Below, piece by piece: positions 34,340-45,138 of a stretch of DNA of 64,000 nucleotides. The stretch's first letter is position 1; the number at the start of each line of letters is the position of its first letter. Both the position numbers and the translations under genes were made by a program. The notes beneath the pieces were generated by a model that was given only the letters and a program-made list of their open reading frames with translations, was not told where the DNA came from and did no database searches. This DNA is from Mycoplasma testudineum. GTDB taxonomy: Bacteria; Bacillota_I; Bacilli_A; Mycoplasmatales; Metamycoplasmataceae. The stretch spans positions 121,769-185,768 of the forward strand of contig NZ_NNCE01000001.1 in the NCBI RefSeq assembly GCF_002245785.1, read 5' to 3'.

Positions 34340-34581
34340 TGGCTGAAAAAGCAATTAAACTAAAGGCAAAAGTCGAAAAAATTCATTCAACTGAATTATA
34401 TGACATTCGTATTTTAGATAATGACATGGTTATTAAAGGTCACATTTCAGGAAAAATGAGAAATTTTAGAATCAGAATTTTGCCTGGAGATATTGTTGAT
34501 GTCGAAATAAATCCTGTAGATCCAACAAGAGGACGAATTACATATCGTCACAAAATAGAAAAGAGACAAGATGAAAGTTAG
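34339..34581 (+). CDS. infA: Translation initiation factor IF-1
   Basis: 80 residues, slightly longer than the usual 72. OB-fold with [18 protein letters not shown] and [12 protein letters not shown]. Binds the A site of the 30S subunit during initiation. Overlaps rpmJ by 11 nt. Confidence 0.95.
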   Translation: MAEKAIKLKAKVEKIHSTELYDIRILDNDMVIKGHISGKMRNFRIRILPGDIVDVEINPVDPTRGRITYRHKIEKRQDES

Positions 34582-34684
34582 AGCTTCAGTAAAAAGAATG
34601 TGTAAAGACTGTAAAGTCATTAAACGTAAAGGTATTATCAGAATAATCTGTATACAACCTAAACACAAGCAAAGACAAGGATAA
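34571..34684 (+). CDS. rpmJ: 50S ribosomal protein L36
   Basis: 37 residues, too short for many gene finders. [20 protein letters not shown] start; zinc ligands are CKDC, Cys27 and His32. The start lies within infA. Zinc-type L36, consistent with zinc-type S14 in the same operon. Confidence 0.95.
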   Translation: MKVRASVKRMCKDCKVIKRKGIIRIICIQPKHKQRQG

Positions 34685-34687
34685 TTT

Positions 34688-35089
34688 ATGGCACGGATAT
34701 TAAATATTGAAATTCCTGAAGATAAACGCGTTATTATTTCGCTTACATACATTTACGGAATCGGAAATTCATTAGCTGTTGAAATCGCAACAAAAGCTAA
34801 TGAATTATTAAAGAAAAACAAGTCTAAAGAATTTGACATCAACTTAGCAAGAGTTAAAGATTTAGATGAAGATCAATTACAAGCAATTCGTGAAGTTGCT
34901 AAAGAATATTTAACCGAAGGTGATTTAAGAAGAGAAACTCAATTAAACATTAAACGTTTAATGGAAATCAAATCATACCGAGGTATTAGACACAGAAGAG
35001 GATTACCAGTAAGAGGGCAAGTAACTAAGAAAAATGCTCGTACACGTAAAGGTCCTCGTAAAACTGTAGCTGGAAAGAAAGGTAAATAA
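34688..35089 (+). CDS. rpsM: 30S ribosomal protein S13
   Basis: 133 residues, about 10 longer than typical because of an insert [39 protein letters not shown] start, [16 protein letters not shown] and [12 protein letters not shown] end are canonical. One-base overlap with rpsK. Confidence 0.96.
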   Translation: MARILNIEIPEDKRVIISLTYIYGIGNSLAVEIATKANELLKKNKSKEFDINLARVKDLDEDQLQAIREVAKEYLTEGDLRRETQLNIKRLMEIKSYRGIRHRRGLPVRGQVTKKNARTRKGPRKTVAGKKGK

Positions 35090-35502
35090 TGGCTGTTAAG
35101 AAAAAATCAACAACTACTAAAAAAATTAAAAGAAAAAATATTTCTTCTGGTATTGCTCACATCCATTCATCACACCAAAATACTTTAGTTACTTTTACAG
35201 ATGAAAAAGGAAATGCAATTGCTTGATCTTCTTCAGGTGCAATTGGATATAAAGGGACAAAGAAAAAAACAGCATATGCTGCAGGTAAAGCAGCTGAAAT
35301 GGCTTCAGAAAAAGCTAAAGAACACGGAATTAGTGAAGTAGTTGTTAAAATCAAAGGTATCGGTCAAGGAAGAGATGCTGCTCGTAAACAAATCGAAGTT
35401 AGCGGAATCAGTATTAAAGAAATCATTGATATAACACCAATTGCCCACAATGGAACTAGACCTCCTAAAAAAGTTCTTAAACGTGAGAAAGCGCGGAAAT
35501 AA
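35089..35502 (+). CDS. rpsK: 30S ribosomal protein S11
   Basis: 137 residues. [37 protein letters not shown] and [19 protein letters not shown] are S11 hallmarks (platform of 30S). One TGA-Trp at 35224. Stop TAA abuts ATG of rpoA. Confidence 0.96.
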
Positions 35503-36504
35503 ATGCGAAAAATGACAAAAATTAGTTACAACGAAAATAAAGCTAAACGCGAAAATGATTATGTAACAACATTAGAAATCAAACCTCTAGAAAGAGGATT
35601 TGCTTCAACAATAGGTACAGCTTTACGCCGTACAATGTTAAGTTCAATTACTTCTTTAGCAGCTTTTGCAATTAAAATTAAAGGATTAGAACACGAATTT
35701 AGCACAATCAAAGGTGTAGTTGAAGATGTACAATCAATCATTTTAAATATGAAAAATGTATATTACAATTACGATTCTTCTATGGTTGAAGAAGGAATTA
35801 TCTACAAAGGGACTATTGATGCAAAAGGAACAAAAATATTAGCAGGTGATATTAAATTTGAATCTGATATTATCAAAGTTTTAAATGCCGATCAAATCAT
35901 AGCTACAATTAGTGGTGAATCTAAATTTCAAATGGAAGTTTTTGTCAGAGCAGACCGTGGTTATGTAGATTTTGAAGCAAATAAAGCTTTTATTGATGCA
36001 AATATAAGTAACATCAATTCATCTTTTACAAAAGGTCAATTAATTGCTATAGATAGTGATTTTTCACCTGTTAAAAAAGTAGCAATTCACACTACTGAAA
36101 TTAATACTTCAAGTGTGCATATTGAAGAAAAATTGGAAATTGAATTACAAACCAACGGTACAATAAGTGCTAAAGAAGTTATGGCACAAGCAAGCCAAAT
36201 TCTAATTGGGCATTTCCAAATTATTGGTAATATTGAAAATCTAGATAGCATTAGTATTTTTGAAGAATATCAAGAAAAAGCTGATTCAAATTCAAATCAT
36301 AATAAAGATATTAAAGATTTAGGTCTAACTGTTAGATCTACTAATGCTTTACAAAGACATGGACTTAATAAATTAAGCGATTTAGAACAATTAACTGAAG
36401 ATGATTTATCAGCAGTTAAAAATTTAGGGAAAAAATCTGTTGAAGAAATTATTAGTGTTTTAGGTTCATTAGGAATTGAAATTAAAAAAGGAGAGGAACT
36501 ATAA
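35503..36504 (+). CDS. rpoA: RNA polymerase subunit alpha
   Basis: 333 residues. N-terminal dimerisation domain with LERGFASTIGTALRRTMLSS; C-terminal domain (from about 265) with the helix-hairpin-helix LSDLEQLTEDDLSAVKNLGK that contacts DNA and activators. ATG 35503 used; ATG 35512 is an alternative. One-base overlap with rplQ. Confidence 0.97.
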   Translation: MRKMTKISYNENKAKRENDYVTTLEIKPLERGFASTIGTALRRTMLSSITSLAAFAIKIKGLEHEFSTIKGVVEDVQSIILNMKNVYYNYDSSMVEEGIIYKGTIDAKGTKILAGDIKFESDIIKVLNADQIIATISGESKFQMEVFVRADRGYVDFEANKAFIDANISNINSSFTKGQLIAIDSDFSPVKKVAIHTTEINTSSVHIEEKLEIELQTNGTISAKEVMAQASQILIGHFQIIGNIENLDSISIFEEYQEKADSNSNHNKDIKDLGLTVRSTNALQRHGLNKLSDLEQLTEDDLSAVKNLGKKSVEEIISVLGSLGIEIKKGEEL

Positions 36505-36866
36505 TGGCAAATCCAACACAGTTATATAGACGTAACACTAAGTGAAGAACTGGTGTAATGCGAAGTCTAGCTACAGATGTTATTGTTCACGGTAAAATTC
36601 AAACAAATTTAGCTCGTGCTAAACAATTAAGAAAAATTGTTGACAAATTAATTACTCTTGCTAAGAAAAACACACTTGCTTCAAGAAGACAAGCAGCTGC
36701 TGTTTTAAGACGTGTTAAAACCAAAAATGATGTTGAAGCTCTTAAATATCTTTTTGACACAATTGGTCCAAAATACAAAGACCGCAACGGTGGTTATACA
36801 AGAATTATCAAAATGGCTTCACGTCAAGGTGATAATACTAAAATGGCAATTATTGCTTTAGTTTAA
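36504..36866 (+). CDS. rplQ: 50S ribosomal protein L17
   Basis: 120 residues. [20 protein letters not shown] start (Trp by TGA), [14 protein letters not shown] and [16 protein letters not shown] are typical. Last gene of the alpha operon, followed by a strong hairpin shared with the converging gene. Confidence 0.96.
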
Positions 36867-36877
36867 TTAACGATTTT

Positions 36878-36908
36878 AAAAAACTGACTTTGAATGGTCA
36901 GTTTTTTT
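36878..36908 (+). terminator. Bidirectional terminator between rplQ and the SGNH gene
   Basis: Eleven-base perfect stem AAAAAACTGAC / GTCAGTTTTTT (36878-36888 with 36897-36907). A and T runs on both flanks let it work on both strands, and its right edge overlaps the stop codon of the converging minus-strand gene. Confidence 0.9.
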
Positions 36909-39900
36909 AATCTTCATAAATGTCTAAACTTAAGGATTGAATTGAAAAATATTTTTCTGGAGCTAATTTTTCTAAAAAAGTAATTTCAATTAATTCTACT
37001 TCTTCATTAATTAAAATCTTTTGATTTAAAAATGGTCCAATTGTATATAAATCATTTTTTCTAATATGAGCATAAAGTAAATGATCTTTACCTTTTAATT
37101 TAACACCAACTGTATAAAAAGCTTCCATTGCATCTTTATTGATATAACTTGAATCATTTTTAAAAACCAAATTTAAATTAGCAATTTTTAAACTATTATT
37201 TTTTGCTTTAATTGTAAATTTAACATCTCTATCTGTAACTTTAGCAGCTCAATAACTTAAAAAATTTTTATTAAATACATTTTCAGCTTCACGATTGATA
37301 AAAATATTTGAACAACTTTCACTAGCGCTTACATCAATTAATTTTTTTGTTTCAATATTACTTAATAAATTAACTGTAGCATTTTCACTTAGATTTACCA
37401 TTTTAAGCATTTGACTTGATTTAGCCATAAATTTGGTTGTATCAATATTTTTTGTTAAATAACCTCTAATAATAAATTTTAATAATACTTCAACCATTTT
37501 TTTAGAAGTATCAAAACGATCATAAATCGGATTTTTACCACTATTTTGGTAATAAATATAAACTAGTAATTGATTTTTTTCATAGTTTTTAAATCTAATA
37601 TTTTTATCCTGATTACCAAGCATTGAATTAGCCATATTTTCATTTACTAATAATAAATCATCAATTTTATTTCAATTTTTAACTTTAACAATTCCTTGTT
37701 TGGTACTTTTGGATATGTAATTTTTTATCATTGCATATAGACCAATATCTTCTTTTAATCAATAAGAAGATTTAATAGGAACGTTTTCAAACATTAATAT
37801 TTGCATTAATGTGCTTATTCTAAACATATTTCTATATGAGGCTATTTTATAAAATTCGCGCTCTGGATACTTGTTTTTTGTTAAGGTATAATGAAATGCT
37901 AAATTTGAAAATATAACTCTAATAAAATTTTTTAATTCATCATTAAGTTTTAATAAATTTTTTCCTATCGGTAATTTAAACATAGAACTAACTCTTGTTT
38001 TTGAATTTAGATACTTACTAAACATTGAATAAAAAATACCATTAATAATATTATCTTTTTCAAAAAATGAATCTAGGAAATTATTAAAAATAACTAACTT
38101 ACTAAAATCATTAAATAAGCTTTCAAAGATGTCTGCAATAATATTTATAGACCCTAATTTTAATTTCTTGTTTTCAAAAAATAAATTTTCTAAACCTTTT
38201 TTAAAGGACAATTTAAAATTAGTTTTATTTAGTTGATTAAAGTCTAAAGTTTCAATTACTTCCATTAAATAACTATGAATTAATTCTGAATTTGAAAAGT
38301 TAACTAAAAAAGCTTCTACTAACAATTTAGCATACCTTTGAAAATTAGTACCTAGAGCAAACTGTTTCATCCATATTGAAAACTCATTACTTAAACTTGA
38401 AATGAAATTTGGGCTTTCATGAATCATTTTAATAATTTTTGGAATAATTCTTTTCAAACTTTTACTAATTGCTTTTTTAGTAATTGCAATGAAGCCTTGT
38501 TCACCAAAAGGTACATCTTCGGATATTAAAACATTAAATATACTTTCAAATATGTTTGAAATTAATTCCTTATTTATAACAGAATGAAGTGAATCCGATA
38601 TTCCTTGTCGATTTATTTTAGTATATTGGTGAATAGCATCAATAATATTTGATACTACATTAGAACGAATCATCAAGAATCCATAAGTTAAATCTGTTAG
38701 TATTTTAATAAACTTATCTAAGACCTCTTTGCTTTTCATAAAAGGACTTTTTGCTAAAGATTCAAAGACAAGTGATAGCCTTTCAATTGAACTAAGCGAA
38801 TTAGCCATTTTGTTTGACAATTCAGAAAAATCAATAGTATAAGAAATATCTTTTTCAATATTTAAATCAATAATTCCTTGTAGATCAATAATAATTGCAT
38901 TGAAATAGTTATTTTCAATCATTGCATTTACGAATTCACGCAAATGAGTACCTTGAAAAATAAATTCTTTTAGCTTATGTTCGTTGTCAAATGACATCAT
39001 AAAATCACTTGCAAAAATACTGTTAACTAGTGAAGGTATGTAGGTCTTAAAAAAAATTTTAGATGATAAAGTTTTTGTTACAAAATTTCTTTTGTCAAAT
39101 AAAGATTTATATTGATCAATTAAATAATCTTTACCAAATAAGTTAGTTTCATTTTCACCATATACAACTGATTTTCATAAGGCTTTATTATGTATAATTT
39201 TTATAACAGGTTCAAATCTACCTTGATCACTATTTTTATATTCTTTATTTCAATGTAATGAACTTATTTGTTCACCATCATTTGTTACAACTAACTTTGC
39301 TAATAATTCTTGAGCAATATGTTTGTATCCAAATTCATTAGGGTGTATATCAAAAGCAACTGAGGTCAATTGATTTTTATTTTCCAATCAGAATTTTTCA
39401 TTATATATATTTATAAAATTAACTTTTGTAAACTGTTTTAATACATTTGCTAATGTATCGTTAATTCATGATAATAATTCGTTTGAAAATTGGTATTTTG
39501 CATTAGGGTGAACTTCTTTAAATCTTTTGTTAAGAGCATCACTTAATTGAATCATAGGCATTGGATAAGAAATAAAATTTAGTATTACAGTATTATTAAT
39601 TTTTCTAATATTTTCAATTAACTTTTTTATTTCTGTTTCGATTCTTGATTTTGTTTTATTTTTAATAATTTCTAAATTTTGTAAAGCAAGTGTAGCTTCA
39701 TATTTATGAAAAAATGAATAAAAATCATATTCAAATAATTCGGATAATAAATCATTTGCACCAAGTGAAATAGTAACTAAATTAGCCTCTTGCAATTTAT
39801 CGAAAAATGAATATTTAATATTTTTAAATGCAAGATCTATTTCCCTATCTTCATCAATAATTTCATTATTAGCAAAAAAATTATTTCAGTCAATTAGTGT

Positions 39901-40152
39901 TGATGATGTAATACCAAAATTATTATAATCTTCTAACATTTCTGGACCGGATTGATTTAAATAATATGCCACGTATGATGGAAATGATAAACCTGTAACT
40001 TGCTTAAAGTTACCTTTTTGATCTCTTATCAATTTTCCTGGAAAGTCATTTGGCAATTTAGCATTAAAGCCAGCTGTAATTGAATCACCAAATGCAACGT
40101 ATTTAATGCTTTTTTCTAATAATATTAAGTTTTTTAGCTCCGATTTTGTCAT
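36907..40152 (-). CDS. Very large SGNH/GDSL-type hydrolase protein
   Basis: 1081 residues in one frame once TGA is Trp; I checked the segments between the standard-code fragments and found no TAA or TAG. An SGNH hydrolase domain fills about residues 15-290: block I FGDSITAG (Ser24), block III LGAND (Asn133), block V AFDIHPNEFGYKH (Asp268, His270). The remaining 800 residues are mostly helical, rich in Phe/Ile/Asn, and unrecognised. There is no signal peptide or membrane helix, so a lipid or ester substrate in the cytoplasm, or non-classical export, must be assumed. Mycoplasma genomes carry comparable long GDSL proteins. A TAAAAT box lies 7 nt before the ATG, so the mRNA may be leaderless. Confidence 0.82.
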
Positions 40153-40158
40153 AAGATT

Positions 40159-40164
40159 ATTTTA
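40159..40164 (-). promoter_or_regulatory. Putative -10 box of the SGNH gene
   Basis: TAAAAT on the minus strand, only 6-7 nt upstream of the ATG at 40152, with no ribosome binding site between. The geometry suggests transcription begins at or near the start codon. Confidence 0.4.
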
Positions 40165-40228
40165 ACATACCAATGTAGTGCAATCACTTTGTTTTGCCAC
40201 AAAAATATTTTATTTGGGATAATTAAAC

Positions 40229-40234
40229 TATAAA
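40229..40234 (+). promoter_or_regulatory. Putative -10 box of secG-rnr-smpB
   Basis: TATAAA about 48 nt before the secG ATG, in the short divergent region between the SGNH gene and secG. No convincing -35. Confidence 0.35.
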
Positions 40235-40282
40235 TTTATTTAATAAATATTTCATTTTTGAGACTTATTCGAAGGGAAAAAT

Positions 40283-40513
40283 ATGGTAGCAGTTTTAGTT
40301 ATTATGGTAATAATATCATTCATTTTAATAGTAATTTCAATGATAATGTCACCAGATGCAAACGGATTCTCTGGCGCTCTAGTTGGTTCAGGAGATTTAG
40401 AATTATTTAAATTTTCTAAAGAAAGAGGAGTTAAAAAAGCAATTAAATACACAATGTTTGTTTTAGGAATAATTTTTATAATTTTAGCAATTGTATTTAG
40501 AGCTGTAATGTAA
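40283..40513 (+). CDS. secG: Preprotein translocase subunit SecG
   Basis: 76 residues with two membrane helices and the cytoplasmic loop SPDANGFSGALVGSGDLELF, which matches the conserved 'GG...G...G' loop region of SecG. Immediately upstream of rnr, a common secG-rnr-smpB order in Firmicutes. RBS GAAGGG before ATG 40283. Confidence 0.88.
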   Translation: MVAVLVIMVIISFILIVISMIMSPDANGFSGALVGSGDLELFKFSKERGVKKAIKYTMFVLGIIFIILAIVFRAVM

Positions 40514-40514
40514 C

Positions 40515-43280
40515 ATGAGAGATAACGAAATAAAAAGCAATATTCTTGATTTGCTTAAAAAAAATCAAGGTAATCTTTTTAGTTTTTTAGATATAGTAAA
40601 AAAACTAAAATTAGGTGCAAATCAAAATAAAATAACATCAGTAATTTTGAATGAATTGGTTTCAGAAAATGAAATTATTAGAAATTCTAATGACTATTAT
40701 TTATTTATAAAAAAAATTAAAACAGTTGAAGGTATTTTTAAACAATCACAACGTAACTTTGGTTTTATTGAAGTAAGCGAAGGTGAAAGTTATTTTGTAG
40801 CAAGAGAAAATTTTAATAATGCTTTAGATGGTTTTACTGTAATTGCAAATATTTATAATGATGTAAAAGATAAAGATAAGACCTATGCAATAATTCAAAA
40901 AATTGTAACTAAAGAAAAATTAAAACTAATTGGTTCAATTCAGGTTTTTAACGGTATTAAATTTTTTAAACCAAGTAATCCAAAGTTTAGACCATATAGA
41001 TTCTTTTTTGATGATGACAGCCGAAATAATCCTGAATTAATTCATGGAGCAATTATATCTGCACAAGTAATTTCAAATCGCAACGATAGAATCGATTTAA
41101 AATATTTAAAAACAATTAGCAATGTAGGAAAAACTCTAGCACCAGTGGACATTATTTTAGAAATAAACAATACCATTTTAGAATTTCCAGAAGATGTAAT
41201 TGAAGCAGCTAAAAAAATACCTCAAGTAGTTGAAGAATCTGACATAAAAAATAGACGTGATTTAAGAAATGATTTAATAGTAACAATCGATGGTAATGAC
41301 ACCAAAGATTTTGACGATGCTATAACTGTTACTAAAGAAGGTAATTTATACAAATTAGGCGTTTTCATTGCTGATGTAAGTCACTATGTTAAAGAAAATA
41401 GTTCTATTGATAAACATGCTCTTAAAAGAGGTACTTCGATTTATTTACCTCATAAAGTTACACCTATGTTACCTGAGAGTTTATCAAATGGAATTTGTTC
41501 ATTAAATCCAAATGTAGATAGATTAGTAATGGCAGCTGACATTTACATTGATAAATTAGGTAATTCAACAAAAGTTGAAATATACGAAGCTGTAATTAAT
41601 TCAAAATATCGTTTAACTTATGATGAAGTAAATGAATTTTATGAAAATAAAATGCAAGATAATGCTCAAATAGCTGCTAGTAAAGAATTGCAAGATATGC
41701 TTAAACTTGCATTAGAACTTTCTGACATTATAAAAGCTAGAAAGGAAACTGAAGGTTACATCGATTTAGAAATTAATGAAGCTAAAGTTATTTTAGATGA
41801 AAATGATAAGACTGTAGATATCAAAGTAAGACAAAGATCATTTAGTGAAATACTTATTGAAAATTTCATGGTTAGAGCTAACGAATCAGTTGCTGAAGAA
41901 TTTGTATCTAAAAAACTACCTTCAATTTTTAGAATTCATGAACCACCATTAGATGAATCATTTGATTTATTAGAGCAAACATTAAAATCATTAGGATTAG
42001 ATATAGCAATTAAACATAGCCAAGATCCTGAAATGCTTGCTGAGTTAATTAATGAGATTAAATCAAAAACACATTTTGACGATTTTATAAAAATCATGAT
42101 TTTAAGAACTATGCAAAAAGCTATTTATTCTAGTGATAATAAAGGTCATTACGGGTTAGCATCAAAAGCATATAGTCATTTTACAAGTCCAATAAGACGT
42201 TATCCAGATTTGATTTTGCACAGAATGATCAAAGAAATGATTTTTAAAGAAAAGGATTCTAAAATTATTTCTCATTTTAGTTCTATTCTTCCTGAAATTG
42301 CAGAAAAAAATTCTATTTCAGAACAAGGAGCCGTAACCGTTGAAAGAGCAGTTACCGATATTAAAAAAGCCGAATATTATGAAGATAAAATCGGTAAAGA
42401 ATATGATGCGCAAATTGTTTCAATACTTAATTTTGGGCTATTTGTTGAATTAGATAACACAGTATCATCTCTTATTCATAATTCAAATTTACTTAGCGAT
42501 GAATTCACTATAGCTGATGATAAAATGAGCTATATTTCAAAATCAAAGAAATTGAAAATTGGTGATAGAGTCAAAATAACCATTGTTAAAGTAGATTCAG
42601 AATTAGGTAAAGTTGATGCAGTTTTAAGCGAAGACTATCAAGCTTATTTAAAGCGAGAAGAAGAGTTTAAAAAGTTTAGAACGAATGATAGATCAAAAGG
42701 TGATAGACAAGAATCAAATTTTAGTTCTAGAAAATCTTTTGGAGATAGAAATTCAAAATTTAGTGACTCTAATAAAAATGACAAATTTTCCAGTAAAAGA
42801 TTAATTGAAAGAAAATTTGAAGATATAAACAACAGAAATAATTTCTCTGACAAACGAAATAGTAATAGAAATTATGGTGATAGAAATTCACAAGGTAATT
42901 TTTCTAATAGACGCTCAATGGACAATAATTTCAATTCCAAAAGAGATGGTGATAGAAGATTTGGAAATAAAACAGTTGATGGCAGAAGTCAAAGAAATAG
43001 TTTTTCTAACGACAAGCCTGACGACAGATTTGCTAAAAAAAGTTCTTCAAATTGACAAGATTCTAAAAACTATAAAAATAATTTTAAAAATAAAGATTCA
43101 AATTTTAAATCTGAAAGATCTTTCAATGATAGAAAGAATTATTCGCAAAAAACAAAATATGATGAAAAAGATAATTTTAGTAAACGCAATAATTTTAAAA
43201 ATGAAACTTCTAAAACAGAAAATAAACCTAGAAAATCAGGGAACACAAAAACATTTTTTGATATAGATAATATGAAATAG
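40515..43280 (+). CDS. rnr: Ribonuclease R with long low-complexity tail
   Basis: 921 residues. 3'-5' exoribonuclease acting on structured RNA and, with tmRNA, on stalled messages. Cold-shock-type region about 70-200, RNB catalytic domain with DGNDTKDFDDAITVTKEG (metal-binding Asp cluster) and HFTSPIRRYPDLILHRM, then S1 domain GKEYDAQIVSILNFGLFVEL (about 630-710). From about 715 to the end is a 200-residue Arg/Asn/Ser/Asp/Phe-rich tail with recurring GDRN and NFSxRR units, probably an RNA-binding disordered tail. A single TGA-Trp at 43053 hides the last 75 residues in the standard code. Confidence 0.94.
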
Positions 43281-43282
43281 TT

Positions 43283-43720
43283 ATGAAAATAATTGCAACA
43301 AATAAATACGTTAAAAGTCAATATGAAATTATACATAAATATGAAGCAGGCATTGTATTAAATGGTCCTGAAGTAAAATCAATTAGAGCAGCTAACGTTA
43401 ATTTGCGAGGTTCATATGCAGTTTTTAAGCAAAATGAATTGTATCTAGTTAATATGCATGTAAGTCAGTATATGGCTGTGGAAATGGATGAAACTAGATC
43501 AAGAAAATTATTGCTTCGTAAAAACGAAATGCGTAGAATAAAACATGAAATTGATTCCAAACAATTAACATTGGTACCATTAAAAATTTATTTTACTCCA
43601 AGAAGTTTAATCAAAGTTGAAATAGCAATTGCTAAAGGTTTGAAAAAACACGATAAACGTGAGATTTTGAAAAAACGAGATGTAGAAAAACAAATAAATA
43701 AAAAACTAACATTTAGTTAG
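43283..43720 (+). CDS. smpB: SsrA-binding protein
   Basis: 145 residues. Carries tmRNA to stalled ribosomes. KSQYEIIHKYEAGIVLNGPE, VKSIRAANVNLRGSYAVF and YFTPRSLIKVEIAIAKGLKK followed by HDKREILKKRD are the family signature. Two nt after rnr; its 3' end overlaps the converging gene by 8 nt. The tmRNA gene lies at 52344-52742. Confidence 0.96.
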   Translation: MKIIATNKYVKSQYEIIHKYEAGIVLNGPEVKSIRAANVNLRGSYAVFKQNELYLVNMHVSQYMAVEMDETRSRKLLLRKNEMRRIKHEIDSKQLTLVPLKIYFTPRSLIKVEIAIAKGLKKHDKREILKKRDVEKQINKKLTFS

Positions 43721-44432
43721 TTCAATGTTTTTCATCTCTAATTTCCATTAATTCATTATCGATAAAATTGTTATCTAGCTCTTTTGAGTTTTCAACAGCA
43801 TCAGTATAATTGAATTTGAATATTCTTCCATAAACTTGATCACATGTTTTTCATGTGATTTTTTCATTTGGTAATAATATTTTTCTTTGTGTGTATATTA
43901 TTTCGAAATATGATGATTTTGCTTTTAACTTCAATGGAGAAAAAATAATTATTTTAATCAAGGCAATTAAAACTGAAATTAAATTCCATATTAAAAGTAT
44001 GTATATAAATCAATAATTACTTTGTAAGTTAGCTGTTGAAAATAGTAATATAATCACACTAACTACGGAAAAAAGGTTTTGTGTTATTAAGAAATAAAAT
44101 AAAAAAATTTTGAAATTTAAAATATATTTAGGCATTTCCTTAACTTTTTTTCCTAATAAAAGTTGCTCATGTCTATTAAGTCTAACTAGGAATCTTTTTA
44201 TTTCTGACATTGGAAGTTTTTGAAACTTTATATATATCAAGCCTAACATTACAATAAGTGAAATAGACGAAACACTAATAATTATAGATACAACTATTTT
44301 TGATTCAGGAAAATCTCGGTGAGTATTTATAAAGTAAAATGCTCCTCCAATATAAAATGAAATTAAGATTACATAAACAATAAGTATATAAATTACATAA
44401 TTAATAAATGATGGTTTTTGAAATTTTTTCAT
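43713..44432 (-). CDS. Membrane protein of unknown function
   Basis: 239 residues, start ATG 44432, stop TAA at 43713. Four membrane helices: about residues 10-32, 44-66, 107-130 and 138-162, with a Lys-rich cytoplasmic loop (RFLVRLNRHEQLLLGKKVKE) and a soluble C-terminal part of about 70 residues (NEKITWKTCDQVYGRIFKF). I do not recognise it. The standard code gives only the first 140 residues because of TGA at 44010. Divergent from rsmE; a palindromic -10 is shared. Confidence 0.65.
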
Positions 44433-44437
44433 TAATT

Positions 44438-44447
44438 CATTATAATG
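44438..44447. promoter_or_regulatory. Palindromic -10 shared by two divergent genes
   Basis: CATTATAATG is a perfect palindrome, so TATAAT reads on both strands (44441-44446 plus, 44439-44444 minus). It is 14 nt from the rsmE ATG and 6 nt from the ATG of the minus-strand membrane protein. Confidence 0.5.
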
Positions 44448-44460
44448 ATTTTAGTGAACT

Positions 44461-45138
44461 ATGTATAGATTTTTTGTAGATAAAATTGAAAATAACTTAG
44501 TTAAATTAAGTGATGAACAAGTTAAACATTTAAAAGTTATTAGAAAAATTAATTCAGAGTTTTTGGTGAATTATAATGGTAATTTTTATGTAGCTAAAAT
44601 TGAAAATCCACCATATGCAAATGTAATTAAATCCGTTCAAATAAATCATGAATTTAAACATGATTTAACGGTTTTTATACCGCTGATAGATTGAAAAAGA
44701 TTTGAAATTTTACTTGAAAAATGTGTTGAATTAGGTGCCAAAAAAATTATTCCTTTTGAGAGCAAATTTACAAATTTTGATAAATCTTTTTTTGATAAAA
44801 AAAGAGAAAGATTTTCAAAAATTATATTAGCTTCTGCACAGCAATCATTTAGAAATATAATTCCTGAATTATGTAACGTAATCAAGTTCAAGGAAATAGA
44901 AATAAAATCTAATGTTTCTTATTATTTAGCAGATTCGGAACAAAATAGTAATGAAGAAATTAATCTAAATAAAATCAATTCCAATTCAGCTTTAATTGTA
45001 GGACCGGAAGGCGGTTTTGATTTAAATGAAATTGAACTAGCTAAAAGCAAAAATATTAATATAGTTTCACTTGGAAAAACTATATTAAGGGCTGAAACGG
45101 CAATGATTAAAATGTTATCCTTAGTTAGTGATAACTAA
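44461..45138 (+). CDS. rsmE: 16S rRNA (uracil-1498-N3)-methyltransferase
   Basis: 225 residues. SPOUT-class enzyme with the knot motifs LIVGPEGGFDLNEIELA and SLGKTILRAETAMI; the N-terminal PUA-like part is MYRFFVDKI. TGA-Trp at 44692 in LIDWKRFE. Its 3' end overlaps that of the converging methyltransferase gene by 18 nt, with no terminator between them. Confidence 0.9.

Noticed and set aside
36907..40152. Five separate minus-strand ORFs as a decayed gene
   Set aside because: All share one frame, and the intervals contain no TAA or TAG, only TGA, which is Trp in this organism. It is one intact gene.
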